From: S010-25 sp964441285
Lineage (GTDB): Bacteria; Pseudomonadota; Gammaproteobacteria; SZUA-229
DNA: 40,006 nt
Reading direction: 5' to 3'
Assembly: GCA_964441285.1 (NCBI GenBank)
Contig: CAYTUK010000018.1
Location: 1-40,006 of the forward strand
The notes under the pieces are model-generated. The model ran no database searches, was not told the DNA's origin, and saw only the letters and a program-made list of their open reading frames with translations. Shown one piece after another: positions 24,943-34,059 of this stretch. Made by a program: the position numbers and the translations under genes. Within the stretch, counting starts at the first letter, position 1; every line of letters begins with the position of its first letter.

Positions 24943-25680
24943 TTATCTTGGCAGTGAAAATAACTCTCGACTTTTAAGCGCTCGACCATCCAGGTGAAAA
25001 TTAATCACATAACGCATCAATCGCTTTAACTGCAGTAATTGCTGTCTATCCTGCCGTAACTGAGAGTAATCTTCACGCATAAGCGCGAGCAGGGTAACTC
25101 CCTGCAAAACAGGCATCGACGATGACGGTGATAGCGTTAGCCGATCACAGACAACGGGGCCATGTTCAACATGGTAGCAATAGAATTGTTCGGCAACCAC
25201 ATCCTGCCCGGAGTCAGCATCCTGGCCAAATAACAAACCAAAACCCAGTAATTCAAGCAATTTTATTTCAAATTTTCGCAGTTCAATTTCAATTTCTGAT
25301 GCCGTTTCTAATGTATAGAGACAATGATGATAATGATCAAAAATGGCTTTATGCGTGGCATCACCTCTATGCAATAAATACATCAGCAACTCATTGATGT
25401 AGATAGCACAAAGCAGCGGCTGGTGAGATAGATGCGGGGGTTGAACATACGCACATTCCACCAGCCTCAAATACGGCAAGCTGCCGTTTCCCTGCCAGCT
25501 CACTAATAACGGTAAAAATAATTGCAAATTACCGGCAATTCTGGATTTAGGCCCACGACTACCACGAGACATTAGCGACAGACGGCCATAGTCGCGCGTA
25601 AAGATATCCAGAATCTGACTACTTTCACGGTAATTTCTTTTGTGGAGAATATAGGCTGGCTGCGTATTAACCTGTGGCAT
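24943..25680 (-). CDS. recO: DNA repair protein RecO
   Basis: 245 residues, standard length. The N-terminal OB fold begins QPAYILHKRNYRESSQILDI and continues FTRDYGRLSLMSRGSRGPKS. The remainder is the helical domain (FEIKLLELLGFGL). It loads RecA on SSB-coated single-stranded DNA with RecR. It begins 9 bp after era, in the conserved lepB-rnc-era-recO order. Confidence 0.95.
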   Translation of the reverse strand: MPQVNTQPAYILHKRNYRESSQILDIFTRDYGRLSLMSRGSRGPKSRIAGNLQLFLPLLVSWQGNGSLPYLRLVECAYVQPPHLSHQPLLCAIYINELLMYLLHRGDATHKAIFDHYHHCLYTLETASEIEIELRKFEIKLLELLGFGLLFGQDADSGQDVVAEQFYCYHVEHGPVVCDRLTLSPSSSMPVLQGVTLLALMREDYSQLRQDRQQLLQLKRLMRYVINFHLDGRALKSRELFSLPR

Positions 25681-25689
25681 ACAAAACGC

Positions 25690-26607
25690 TTATTGTTCGC
25701 TATAGCCGAGTCCGCGTAATGCCCGTTCATCATTCGACCAGCCTGCTCTTACTTTCACCCACAGGTTGAGATAGACCTTATTATTAATCATCGAACTAAT
25801 TTCCTGTCTGGCTCGAGTGCCAATACTTTTCAGTCGTTCACCTTTTCGCCCAATAATAATAGACTTCTGCCCGTCGGTTTCGACAAAAATGGTCGCGTGT
25901 ATATGGACTATATCGGTTCGGTCTTCATATCGGTCAATTAATACTGTGGAAGCATAAGGTAATTCCTGACCAAGTTCTCGCACAATTTTCTCTCGGATAA
26001 TTTCTGTGGCAAGAAAACGTTCACTACGGTCAGTGATTTGATCGCTGGAAAAAAAATGTTCCGCTTCAGGCAACAAGGAGGAAACTTTTTTCTCCAGCTC
26101 ATCAAGATTAATATTATTCAGTGCCGAAACAGGTATAACTGCATTAAACGGGTATTTTGTTTTTATTTTTTCAATAACAGGTAAAAGATCATGCTTTTGC
26201 TTAAACCGATCTATTTTATTTACCACCAGAATGACGGGGGCTGTTACATGCTGAAACAGCTCAATGACGGCCTGATCTTCGTCTACCCACTGTGTCGCCT
26301 GCACTACGAACAACACTATATCAACATCATTAAGCACCGATGTTGCCGCTTTGTTCATATATTTATTAATGGCTGCGCCGCTACGCTGATGAATTCCTGG
26401 AGTATCGACATAGATCATCTGTATCTGCTTAACTGTTTTTACACCCAGAAGCTGATGGCGTGTTGTTTGTGGCTTTCTTGAGGTAATGCTCAGCTTCATA
26501 CCCAGTATGTGATTGAGCAAAGTAGATTTGCCTACATTCGGTCGACCAACAATAGCGATATAACCACAACGGCTCGCTTTACTCGCCATATTATTGTTAT
26601 TGGTCAT
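25690..26607 (-). CDS. era: GTPase Era
   Basis: 305 residues. G1 GRPNVGKSTLLNH, G2 TSRKPQTTRH, G3 DTPGIH, G4 NKIDRF, and a C-terminal KH domain (IIGRKGERLKSIGTRARQEI). It binds the 3' end of 16S rRNA in 30S assembly. The start ATG is inside the rnc stop region (11-bp overlap); a second ATG six codons later (26589) is possible. Confidence 0.96.
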   Translation of the reverse strand: MTNNNNMASKASRCGYIAIVGRPNVGKSTLLNHILGMKLSITSRKPQTTRHQLLGVKTVKQIQMIYVDTPGIHQRSGAAINKYMNKAATSVLNDVDIVLFVVQATQWVDEDQAVIELFQHVTAPVILVVNKIDRFKQKHDLLPVIEKIKTKYPFNAVIPVSALNNINLDELEKKVSSLLPEAEHFFSSDQITDRSERFLATEIIREKIVRELGQELPYASTVLIDRYEDRTDIVHIHATIFVETDGQKSIIIGRKGERLKSIGTRARQEISSMINNKVYLNLWVKVRAGWSNDERALRGLGYSEQ

Positions 26608-27301
26608 GGTTTTTACTCAATTTGATCGTCACGCTTATTAAGGCTTTTTCAGCAGCCATTTGCTCGGCCTTACGGCGACTTTTACCTTCGCCTTTTACCT
26701 TTATTTTTAGTTCAGACATAACACATTCAATATGAAACAACTGTGCGTGCGCCTTACCCGAAATACGCTGAACATTATAAATAGGTAAGCCATAGTGGCG
26801 TGACTGCAATAGTTCCTGCAGCTGTGTTTTAGCATCTTTTAAGCTTTGCAGATCGGTACTGTCAGACAGCCTGTTTTGATACAGTCGGATAATTAATTTT
26901 TGACAGGGTTCAAAACCGCCATCGCGGTAAACCGCACCTAAAATACTTTCTACGGCATCCGCCAGAATAGAAGGTCGGCGAAAACCACCACTTTTCAATT
27001 CACCGGAGCCAAGCTTGATTACCCCACCCAAACGTAATTCAAGTGCTATTTCAGCCAGTATGTTTTTATTCACCAGGCTAGCACGCAAACGGCTTAAATC
27101 ACCTTCATCGACATCAGGATATAATTTAAAAAGTTCATCCGCAATCACAAAATTTAGAATACCATCGCCTAGAAACTCAAGGCGTTCGTTATTCTTTGAA
27201 CTAACGCTTCGATGGGTCAGCGCTTCGTCAAGCAGACTGGGATTATTAAAAACATAGGCCAGTTGTTTCAGTAACGCAGTTTGCGAATCAGATTGCAGCA
27301 T
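26597..27301 (-). CDS. rnc: Ribonuclease III
   Basis: 234 residues. The nuclease signature NERLEFLGDGILNFVI and the second catalytic segment DAVESILGAVYRDGGF form the RNase III domain (~10-155). A dsRNA-binding domain follows (AKTQLQELLQSRHYGLPIY through KGEGKSRRKAEQMAAEKAL). It processes rRNA precursors and double-stranded RNA. Translationally coupled to era by overlap. Confidence 0.96.
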   Translation of the reverse strand: MLQSDSQTALLKQLAYVFNNPSLLDEALTHRSVSSKNNERLEFLGDGILNFVIADELFKLYPDVDEGDLSRLRASLVNKNILAEIALELRLGGVIKLGSGELKSGGFRRPSILADAVESILGAVYRDGGFEPCQKLIIRLYQNRLSDSTDLQSLKDAKTQLQELLQSRHYGLPIYNVQRISGKAHAQLFHIECVMSELKIKVKGEGKSRRKAEQMAAEKALISVTIKLSKNHDQ

Positions 27302-27371
27302 ACAAGTGTAAGAGCCGGTTTAATTTCGGTTTAGGTCGATGTAAAAAAGCCCTGATTAAGCCGGTACATCC

Positions 27372-27737
27372 CTAGCGTAATGGAACCGTCGTTTCATGGT
27401 GGAACCTGATGATATAGTCCAGATTACCCAGTAATTTCCCTGTCGGTGCATAATTAATGGTAACAATATTCTCACCACGCCCCCTTTTAATCTTTATATT
27501 TTCTGGTTTTAGTGAATACACACTATTCATACGTAGCCGCTTCATTATCAATATTCGCAACTGATTCGTGTTCAGTCCACGGGCATCAGGATCAGCCGGT
27601 AACTCTTTGAAAATCGTCTTGACTGACGCATCTGTTATATACACCGGAATGATTTTCATCGCGATAACAGCCTGAAATAATAGATATACCAGTACAATAA
27701 TCCAGCTAATTAATGTCAATCCTTTTTGCTTATGCAT
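27372..27737 (-). CDS. DUF4845 membrane protein
   Basis: 121 residues. A single N-terminal membrane helix (ISWIIVLVYLLFQAVIAMKI) follows a short KQKGLTL sequence that looks like a prepilin leader. The rest is a small periplasmic domain (residues ~30-121). DUF4845 proteins are nearly always found between lepB and rnc in Gamma- and Betaproteobacteria; their function is unknown. Confidence 0.85.
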   Translation of the reverse strand: MHKQKGLTLISWIIVLVYLLFQAVIAMKIIPVYITDASVKTIFKELPADPDARGLNTNQLRILIMKRLRMNSVYSLKPENIKIKRGRGENIVTINYAPTGKLLGNLDYIIRFHHETTVPLR

Positions 27738-27841
27738 TACTTTTCTCTCTGCCTTTTACGGGCGACTGAATCGATAAAAGAACATCATTAAACTGGGTAA
27801 AAGTCTAGAATCTGGCGACTTTATAACAATCAGACAAACGC

Positions 27842-28642
27842 TTATTTGATCCTCATACCGATCCGATTCCAGTGCCATTCATCACTGTAATGCATCCAGA
27901 TCATAAAGGCTCTACCGACTAAATTTTTCTCAGGGACAGGCCCCCATACGCGACTATCACTACTGTTATCTCGATTATCACCCATACAAAAATACATGTT
28001 TTCCGGCACAATATATTCACCCTGTAATACATTCGGTCTGGACGGCATTAATAGAATATCATGTTTTACACCCAATAGATTTTCTTTGTATTCATTTGCA
28101 TGGGTTTGCCCGGGACCATCATAGGGACCAATCAACTGTTTTTTTATCGCCTTACCGTTCACGTAAAGAACCTTATTGTAATAAGCAATATGATCACCAG
28201 GTAATCCTACAACACGTTTTATATAATCCACTGACGGATTACGTGGGTAACGAAAGACTACAACATCACCGCGTTTAGGCTCAGATATGTTGATAATTTT
28301 TTTATCCCATACGGGTATACGGATACCATAGGTGAATTTATTTACCAGAATAAAATCACCAATATACAGTGTCGGTAACATCGAGCCAGAAGGAATTCTA
28401 AAAGGCTCTACTACAAAACCACGCAATAAAAATACAATCAATAAAACCGGGAAAAAAGATTTCGCATATTCGACAACAACCGGTTCTTTTCTATCCTGGT
28501 TGATTTCAACGCCCTTTTGTACCAGCGTACTTGTTTGTACAACATTCACACGTTTTGGTGCAAAAATAAATTTATCAAGTAACCAGATAGCTCCAGTTAT
28601 ACAGACACCCATCAATAAATAAAAAGAAAAATCAAAAATCAT
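27842..28642 (-). CDS. lepB: Signal peptidase I
   Basis: 266 residues. Two N-terminal membrane helices (~3-23 and ~62-78), then the catalytic serine in FRIPSGSMLPTL (about Ser87) and the general-base lysine in DYIKRVVGLPGD (about Lys142). MGDNRDNSSDSRVWGPVP is the conserved box E. It cleaves signal peptides from exported proteins at the periplasmic face. It lies downstream of lepA, the usual order, with a 124-bp gap. Confidence 0.96.
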   Translation of the reverse strand: MIFDFSFYLLMGVCITGAIWLLDKFIFAPKRVNVVQTSTLVQKGVEINQDRKEPVVVEYAKSFFPVLLIVFLLRGFVVEPFRIPSGSMLPTLYIGDFILVNKFTYGIRIPVWDKKIINISEPKRGDVVVFRYPRNPSVDYIKRVVGLPGDHIAYYNKVLYVNGKAIKKQLIGPYDGPGQTHANEYKENLLGVKHDILLMPSRPNVLQGEYIVPENMYFCMGDNRDNSSDSRVWGPVPEKNLVGRAFMIWMHYSDEWHWNRIGMRIK

Positions 28643-28766
28643 CTTATCAATTACCCAGTTATATTAACTATTTAGTTATATTTTTAATTATCCATATCCG
28701 TTATTAACCCGGGGGATACTGGTTCGTCCAGCTATAAAACATCAGCATCCACCCTATTGTCAATGG

Positions 28767-30557
28767 TTAGTCATTAACCTTAAGCACTGCCAGAAAAGCT
28801 TCCTGCGGAATTTGGACTTTGCCAAACTGCTTCATCCGTTTTTTACCGGCTTTCTGTTTTTCAAGCAACTTACGTTTACGTGAAACATCACCACCATAAC
28901 ATTTTGCAGTAACATTCTTACGTAAGGCTTTTACAGTTGTTCTAGCAATAATATTGCGTCCAATAGCCGCCTGAATAGCAATATCAAACATCTGCCTTGG
29001 AATTAGCTCTCGCATTTTTTCCGTAACATCTCGACCTCGTCGCATACTGACATCGCGGTGTGCGATAATAGCTAATGCATCAACCCGCTCGCTATTAATC
29101 AATATATCAACTTTCACCAGATCGGCCACCTGAAAATGATCAAACTCATAGTCAAACGAAGCGTAACCGCGACTCACTGATTTAAGGCGATCAAAGAAGT
29201 CCAGCACGACTTCACTCAGTGGCATTGCATAATTTAGTGAAACCTGATTTCCCACATATTGCATATCTAACTGCACACCACGCTTTTCAATGCACAGCGT
29301 CATCACATTCCCCAGATAAACCTGCGGTACGAGGATATTAGTCTTGATTATCGGCTCACGAATTTCTTCAATTAGATTAACTTCAGGCAAATCTGAAGGG
29401 TTATGAATTTCAAATAATTCATCTTGAGTCGTTAGCACCTGATAGACCACGGTTGGTGCCGTGGTAATGAGATTTAGATCATATTCACGTTCCAGCCGCT
29501 CCTGAATAATCTCCATGTGTAACATGCCAAGAAAACCAATCCGAAAGCCCAGTCCCAGCGCGGAAGAATTTTCTGGGTCATACTGTAGTGAGGCATCATT
29601 AAGCGTCAATTTGTCAAGCGAATCGCGAAAATCATTGTAATCATCCGAACTAACCGGGAACATACCAGCAAAAACCCGCGGCTGTATTTCCTTAAATCCA
29701 GCTAACGGCTCGAGCGCAGGATTATCCAGCATGGTGATCGTGTCGCCAACTTTAGCAGAGTCAATTTCCTTGATATTAGCAATAACATATCCCACCTGCC
29801 CCGCAGCTAAAACCTTGTCATCCCGACGCTTGGGTGTAAACACACCCACCTTATCAACCAGATAACTACGCTGTGTCGACAGCATCATCATTTTTCTGTT
29901 GGGGATTATTTTTCCCTGCATAATACGCACCAGCACGATGACACCAACATAGGAATCAAACCATGAGTCGATAATCAGTGCCTGCAAAGGCGCATCCAGA
30001 TCACCTTCCGGTGGTGGTATCTCAGCCACCAGCTGTTCCATTAATTCATGTACACCCTGCCCAGTTTTAGCACTAATTTCTAATGCATGACTCGCATCAA
30101 TGCCAATAATTTCTTCAATTTCAGCCTTCACTTTTTCAGGATCGGCGGCAGGTAAATCGATTTTATTGAGTACAGGAATAACTTCCAGCCCCTGTTCAAT
30201 AGCGGTATAACAGTTGGCGACACTTTGCGCTTCAACTCCCTGTGACGCATCGACTATTAATAGAGCGCCCTCGCAGGCCGCCAGTGAACGTGACACTTCA
30301 TAGGAAAAATCAACATGGCCGGGGGTATCAATAAAATTAAGCTGATACGTTTCACCGTCGTCAGCTTTATAGTCCAGCGTGACACTTTGTGCTTTTATAG
30401 TGATACCGCGCTCACGTTCAATATCCATTGAATCAAGCACCTGTGCTTCCATCTCGCGTTCACTTAAACCATCGCAGGACTGGATGAGACGATCTGCCAA
30501 TGTCGACTTACCATGATCAATATGTGCAATAATGGAAAAATTTCGGGTGCGTTTCAT
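28767..30557 (-). CDS. lepA: Translation elongation factor 4 (LepA)
   Basis: 596 residues. GTPase motifs SIIAHIDHGKSTLADR, FIDTPGHVDF, NKIDLPAAD. The LepA-specific C-terminal domain ends KRMKQFGKVQIPQEAF. It acts in ribosome biogenesis and on stalled ribosomes. I start it at ATG 30555-30557; the codon before it is TTG. This ATG overlaps the stop of the upstream glutaredoxin-like gene by one base (TGATG). Confidence 0.97.
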   Translation of the reverse strand: MKRTRNFSIIAHIDHGKSTLADRLIQSCDGLSEREMEAQVLDSMDIERERGITIKAQSVTLDYKADDGETYQLNFIDTPGHVDFSYEVSRSLAACEGALLIVDASQGVEAQSVANCYTAIEQGLEVIPVLNKIDLPAADPEKVKAEIEEIIGIDASHALEISAKTGQGVHELMEQLVAEIPPPEGDLDAPLQALIIDSWFDSYVGVIVLVRIMQGKIIPNRKMMMLSTQRSYLVDKVGVFTPKRRDDKVLAAGQVGYVIANIKEIDSAKVGDTITMLDNPALEPLAGFKEIQPRVFAGMFPVSSDDYNDFRDSLDKLTLNDASLQYDPENSSALGLGFRIGFLGMLHMEIIQERLEREYDLNLITTAPTVVYQVLTTQDELFEIHNPSDLPEVNLIEEIREPIIKTNILVPQVYLGNVMTLCIEKRGVQLDMQYVGNQVSLNYAMPLSEVVLDFFDRLKSVSRGYASFDYEFDHFQVADLVKVDILINSERVDALAIIAHRDVSMRRGRDVTEKMRELIPRQMFDIAIQAAIGRNIIARTTVKALRKNVTAKCYGGDVSRKRKLLEKQKAGKKRMKQFGKVQIPQEAFLAVLKVND

Positions 30558-30793
30558 CAATCTATTAAGACCTGTTGCAACATATCAGGATCAAGGAAAT
30601 ATTCACAAATCAGTTGTTCGTTATACATCAGCACCGGCACACGATGACCATAAAGCTGTTCCAGTTTTTCATTATTATCGATAAATACGGGTTGTACTTC
30701 TAATTTAGAAGAAGCGATAAACGGCAGTAGCTCTGCCTCCATTGCCTCACATAGATGGCAACCGCTGCGTAAATACAGCAATAGCTGTTTCAT
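30557..30793 (-). CDS. Glutaredoxin-family (DUF836) small thiol protein
   Basis: 78 residues with a thioredoxin-like fold. The CxxC active site is CHLC in LYLRSGCHLCEAMEAEL, with the cis-Pro region RVPVLMYN. DUF836 proteins often precede lepA in Gammaproteobacteria. The redox partner is unknown. It shares one base with the lepA start and is surely co-transcribed. Confidence 0.85.
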   Translation of the reverse strand: MKQLLLYLRSGCHLCEAMEAELLPFIASSKLEVQPVFIDNNEKLEQLYGHRVPVLMYNEQLICEYFLDPDMLQQVLID

Positions 30794-31093
30794 TCACTCG
30801 CAACCTCAACAACTAAAAGCATAGCCATTATAAACACAGAAAACCGGCTACTGCCGGTATATTTTCCAACTCGCCACCAGTTTAGACAGGGGCGAAAAGT
30901 AACGCAGGAAGACAAGTCGAAATTTTCCTGACCTTGAAGTACGTAGCCGGATTATACTAAGGAGAATCGTAGCAATTTAAGTCGTCCTACCATCGGTACA
31001 ATTGAATTACGCAGTGGAGCCAACACTTCCCAGGATAATCAGGAAAGGGTTTATCACCCCGTTTTACTCATCCACAGCTAAAAAAGTAGTTTA
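30794..31093. other. Intergenic region where mucD/degP is often found, no gene seen
   Basis: 300 bp between rseC and the glutaredoxin-like gene. It has no credible reading frame on the minus strand apart from the terminator-like hairpin noted separately. In many relatives a periplasmic protease gene (mucD/degP) follows rseC here. No remnant of its catalytic motifs is visible. Confidence 0.5.
30843..30858 (-). terminator. Small intrinsic-terminator-like hairpin after the sigma-E operon
   Basis: ACCGGC-TACT-GCCGGT: a 6-bp GC-rich stem with a tetraloop. On the minus strand it is followed by TTTTCTGTGTTT. It lies between rseC and the glutaredoxin-lepA unit and could end the rpoE-rseABC transcript. 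Confidence 0.5.
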
Positions 31094-31579
31094 TCACACC
31101 TCAGTGCAACGCACTGGTAATGATTCAGGCGACGCGGCCAATTTCTTTATAATGACAGGTGTATATGCCGAATGGGACTGTCTGGAAGACAGAAGAAAGC
31201 GAGCCATTAACATGCCAAGACCAAAACCAGAAAAAGCAGACAGTGCAACACTCATATCTCTGGCAACCGCATCAGCAGCAAGAATCGCATCCGCAATTAA
31301 AGCGAGCACAATCATGCCAAGCAGCGGCAATAAATACATAACCAGTGAACCAGTTAATAGAGCCTGTTCGGGTAAACCAATAATAATTCTGTCACCCGCT
31401 CGTGCATTGATCGTATTTTTCACTTTAAACTGAGTAAATTTTTTACCGACAACCTGTGACAACAGCGCAGTACCGCAGCCCTTTTTTGCCGCACAACCAC
31501 CGCAACTGCTCTGAACCTGCGCTTCCAGCAAAAGCTGATCACCCTCAACCGCAACAACCAGTACCTGCTCTTCTATCAT
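31094..31579 (-). CDS. rseC: SoxR-reducing system/RseC family protein
   Basis: 161 residues. An N-terminal soluble part has the Cys motif SCGGCAAKKGCG. Two membrane helices follow (LVMYLLPLLGMIVLALIADA and MSVALSAFSGFGLGMLMARF). RseC positively modulates sigma-E signalling in some species and belongs to the same family as RsxC-linked proteins. It starts 5 bp after rseB. The C-terminal tail is variable. Confidence 0.92.
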   Translation of the reverse strand: MIEEQVLVVAVEGDQLLLEAQVQSSCGGCAAKKGCGTALLSQVVGKKFTQFKVKNTINARAGDRIIIGLPEQALLTGSLVMYLLPLLGMIVLALIADAILAADAVARDMSVALSAFSGFGLGMLMARFLLSSRQSHSAYTPVIIKKLAASPESLPVRCTEV

Positions 31580-31584
31580 AGTAT

Positions 31585-32547
31585 TTAGAGTGCCGAACCA
31601 AAATGTCTGGTTGTTTTTGCCATCTGCATAACGGTTAATGCTGGCGCTTCGCCGACAACGGTAATATAATAATCACCACGATGCACACCATAGGCATGCA
31701 CCGCACCCATCGCAAAATCCCCCACAAGATGCTGTTCTTTATTGTTCATTTTTTCTATAAAAACTGAAACTGAAGATAACCCATCGGAATAAACCAGCTG
31801 CAATAATTTTGCTGACGAGGTCAACTGTCTATAATGGCTTTGTATTAACTTAAATCCCACTGGTGCGTTGGTAACTTCCCAGGTCAGTGGTTTAACTGGC
31901 CGCGCAGCATCATCCAGATTTTTCACTGTATACTTCTTCAGCGCAACGGCCTTAAATGCCATTGTGGGCACTTTAGATAAATACTTTAACCGCGTAAACA
32001 TCATCTGCTCAATGATTTTCTGGTGAGTATTAAGCAGATCACAACGCAGCAACATCCCCGTATCATCCTCTAACCAGTAACGATAACCATATCGGTATTT
32101 GTCCTTTGGTACCAGATCCAGCACAAACGTCTTATAACCGGCAACACGGTCATGGCCAGTATGGTCAAACCTATAATATTTCTTTAACCGCTCGAGATTG
32201 TTTGGTAATTTATGCTGTAAGAACAAACTGCCTTCGTATTTTCGAATAGTAAGGAGTTTCTTTTTCGGAAAAATAGAAATAACTTCTTTATTCTGCCGAA
32301 TAACCGTACGCGGTTCACCATTTAGCGAATCAAGGCGCTCCCACACACCACGTTTGTCCATGCCATGACTAACTCTTAACGTAGAAAGTTTACCTGATCG
32401 AAGCAAAATAAACGTGCCCTGATAATTTCTGTTTTTTGCAGCCGAAGACATTTTTTCCAGCATTGAGGCCAATGTATTGGCGTAACTGAAGGATGAAATG
32501 CCGAGCAACGAAACCGTCAGTAGCAAGCGATTAATTAAAGTCATCAA
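31585..32547 (-). CDS. rseB: Sigma-E regulatory protein RseB (MucB)
   Basis: 320 residues. Signal peptide ~1-23 (LLLTVSLLGISSFSYA). Two periplasmic domains have a LolA-like fold: NYQGTFILLRSGKLSTLRVS, then GYKTFVLDLVPKDKYRYGYR, and a second domain with LQLVYSDGLSSVSVFIEK. It binds RseA and protects it from DegS, and senses mislocalised LPS or lipoproteins. Lies 23 bp after rseA. Confidence 0.95.
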   Translation of the reverse strand: MMTLINRLLLTVSLLGISSFSYANTLASMLEKMSSAAKNRNYQGTFILLRSGKLSTLRVSHGMDKRGVWERLDSLNGEPRTVIRQNKEVISIFPKKKLLTIRKYEGSLFLQHKLPNNLERLKKYYRFDHTGHDRVAGYKTFVLDLVPKDKYRYGYRYWLEDDTGMLLRCDLLNTHQKIIEQMMFTRLKYLSKVPTMAFKAVALKKYTVKNLDDAARPVKPLTWEVTNAPVGFKLIQSHYRQLTSSAKLLQLVYSDGLSSVSVFIEKMNNKEQHLVGDFAMGAVHAYGVHRGDYYITVVGEAPALTVMQMAKTTRHFGSAL

Positions 32548-32570
32548 GAAAATCTAAATCCAGAAGAAAA

Positions 32571-33194
32571 CTATTGTTCAGATTCGTAACTAACGGCCCT
32601 GACATAGGGCATCCGGCTTTGTAATGCACCCTGAGTAGCAAAATGCTGGCTTAGATACGGATTTAACTCGCTATTATTAATTGCTGGAATCGCCTGCGCA
32701 GGGATGGTCTGTAAAGGCTGATTCGATGCGATAGTGGCAACAGTCGGCATCACTGGTTGTAAACTCGCCACCTGACCACCTGTGCGTTCATCTTGCTGAG
32801 TAACCCCAACGACCATAACGACAGCAACTGTTGCGGCAACAGCCATGCCCGCAACGGGACGTAACCAGCTCGCCATCAACCAGTCAGCCAAACCACGCAC
32901 TGAAGACACTACGGTGCCAGTTACCGCTGTATTTATTCGTGTTGCCTGCACCCTGGACTGTTCCACCCTGGATTGATCCACAATATTTTCATCTGCTAGC
33001 GCCTCACGAACAGCCACACTGATATCTAACATCGAAAATTCAATAGCTTCACCTCTTAAAGCATCACCAATTAACTGATAACGCACCGAGGTTGAGGCAT
33101 CATCAGTTTCTGCAGATAAGGAAAAGGACATAACCTCGTCCCGATGGATTTCGCCATCAAGATAAGCCGATATTTTCTCATTATGCTTGCTCAT
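32571..33194 (-). CDS. rseA: Sigma-E anti-sigma factor RseA (MucA)
   Basis: 207 residues from ATG at 33194, which has an ACAGG Shine-Dalgarno 9 nt upstream and gives the usual N-terminus (SKHNEKISAYLDGEIHRDEV). The frame extends upstream to 33251, without a good Shine-Dalgarno. Cytoplasmic sigma-binding domain ~1-90, one membrane helix ~115-138 (VAGMAVAATVAVVMVVGV) and a periplasmic tail with proline and glutamine. Cleaved by DegS and RseP on envelope stress to release RpoE. Confidence 0.93.
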   Translation of the reverse strand: MSKHNEKISAYLDGEIHRDEVMSFSLSAETDDASTSVRYQLIGDALRGEAIEFSMLDISVAVREALADENIVDQSRVEQSRVQATRINTAVTGTVVSSVRGLADWLMASWLRPVAGMAVAATVAVVMVVGVTQQDERTGGQVASLQPVMPTVATIASNQPLQTIPAQAIPAINNSELNPYLSQHFATQGALQSRMPYVRAVSYESEQ

Positions 33195-33247
33195 TAGATT
33201 TAACCTGTCTGAACTCATTATATTAAAATAACTTACAAAATGCCGCT

Positions 33248-33850
33248 TCAATTTCCTGGGGCCTGATAACTTTCAGCATCAAGCAAAGGTGACAATTTTC
33301 CATCAATTGCCTCACGCGCCCGAAAGATACGTGAACGTACTGTCCCAATTGGGCAATCCATCACCTGGGCAATATCTTCATAACTCAATCCCTCTATCTC
33401 ACGCAAAGTAATCGCCTCCCGTAAATCAGACGGTAATTCAGTTATTGCCTGATAAATGGTTGCTTCCAGCTCAGTAGCCAGCGCTTCGCGCTCTGGCGAA
33501 GAATACTCTTTTAGCCACTCACTCGCACCATAATCCTCTGCATCCTGCACATCAACATTACCGGACGAAATTTTACGCGACATAGACACCAGGTGATTTT
33601 TGGCTGTATTTATCGCAATTCGGTACAACCAGGTGTAAAACGCACTCTCGCCACGAAAATTCGGTAATGCACGATAGGCTTTTATAAACGCATCCTGCAC
33701 CACATCTGGCACATCAGCAGGATTTCTAAGAAACCTTGCTACCAGCTTGGCAACCCGTAACTGATATTTAAATACAAGTAGATCAAATGCTTTTTTATCC
33801 CCCTGCTGCACACGCTCAACAAGCGCCTGATCGATTTCACGCTCGCTCAT
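33248..33850 (-). CDS. rpoE: RNA polymerase sigma factor RpoE (AlgU)
   Basis: 200 residues. ECF sigma factor: region 2 (DKKAFDLLVFKYQLRVAKLV, DVPDVVQDAFIKAYRAL, SAFYTWLYRIAINTAKNHL) and region 4 (LREAITLREIEGLSYEDIAQ, CPIGTVRSRIFRAREAI). Directs envelope-stress transcription. The start ATG has an AGGAA Shine-Dalgarno. First gene of the rpoE-rseA-rseB-rseC operon, divergent from nadB; the 209-bp gap between them probably holds both promoters. Confidence 0.97.
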   Translation of the reverse strand: MSEREIDQALVERVQQGDKKAFDLLVFKYQLRVAKLVARFLRNPADVPDVVQDAFIKAYRALPNFRGESAFYTWLYRIAINTAKNHLVSMSRKISSGNVDVQDAEDYGASEWLKEYSSPEREALATELEATIYQAITELPSDLREAITLREIEGLSYEDIAQVMDCPIGTVRSRIFRAREAIDGKLSPLLDAESYQAPGN

Positions 33851-34059
33851 TTATTCCTCATTCTCACAGCGTGTTATCACCCTGTAATTGTGACACATCA
33901 TTCTCACTATAGTTCTCTCAATTTTTTAGCTAAAATGGCAAATTAACACCATCATTCGAATATCCGGCACACAAACTTACCCTATTTTTAGACTTTCATA
34001 AAGTAACCAGACAAAAACAGCGCAAAATTAACCACTAACCTGTTGTAAACTAGAACGCT

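Noticed and set aside
30866..30965. Plus-strand segment resembling a cyclic-di-GMP-I (GEMM) riboswitch (GGGGCGAAAAGTAACGCAGG, then GTAGCCGGATTATAC).
   Set aside because: The essential GCAAAGCC stretch and tetraloop-receptor pairing are missing, and there is no plus-strand gene downstream for about 3 kb.
31002..31433. Plus-strand ORF of 143 codons.
   Set aside because: It lies mostly antisense to rseC, whose family motifs are clear, and has no Shine-Dalgarno or recognisable domain.
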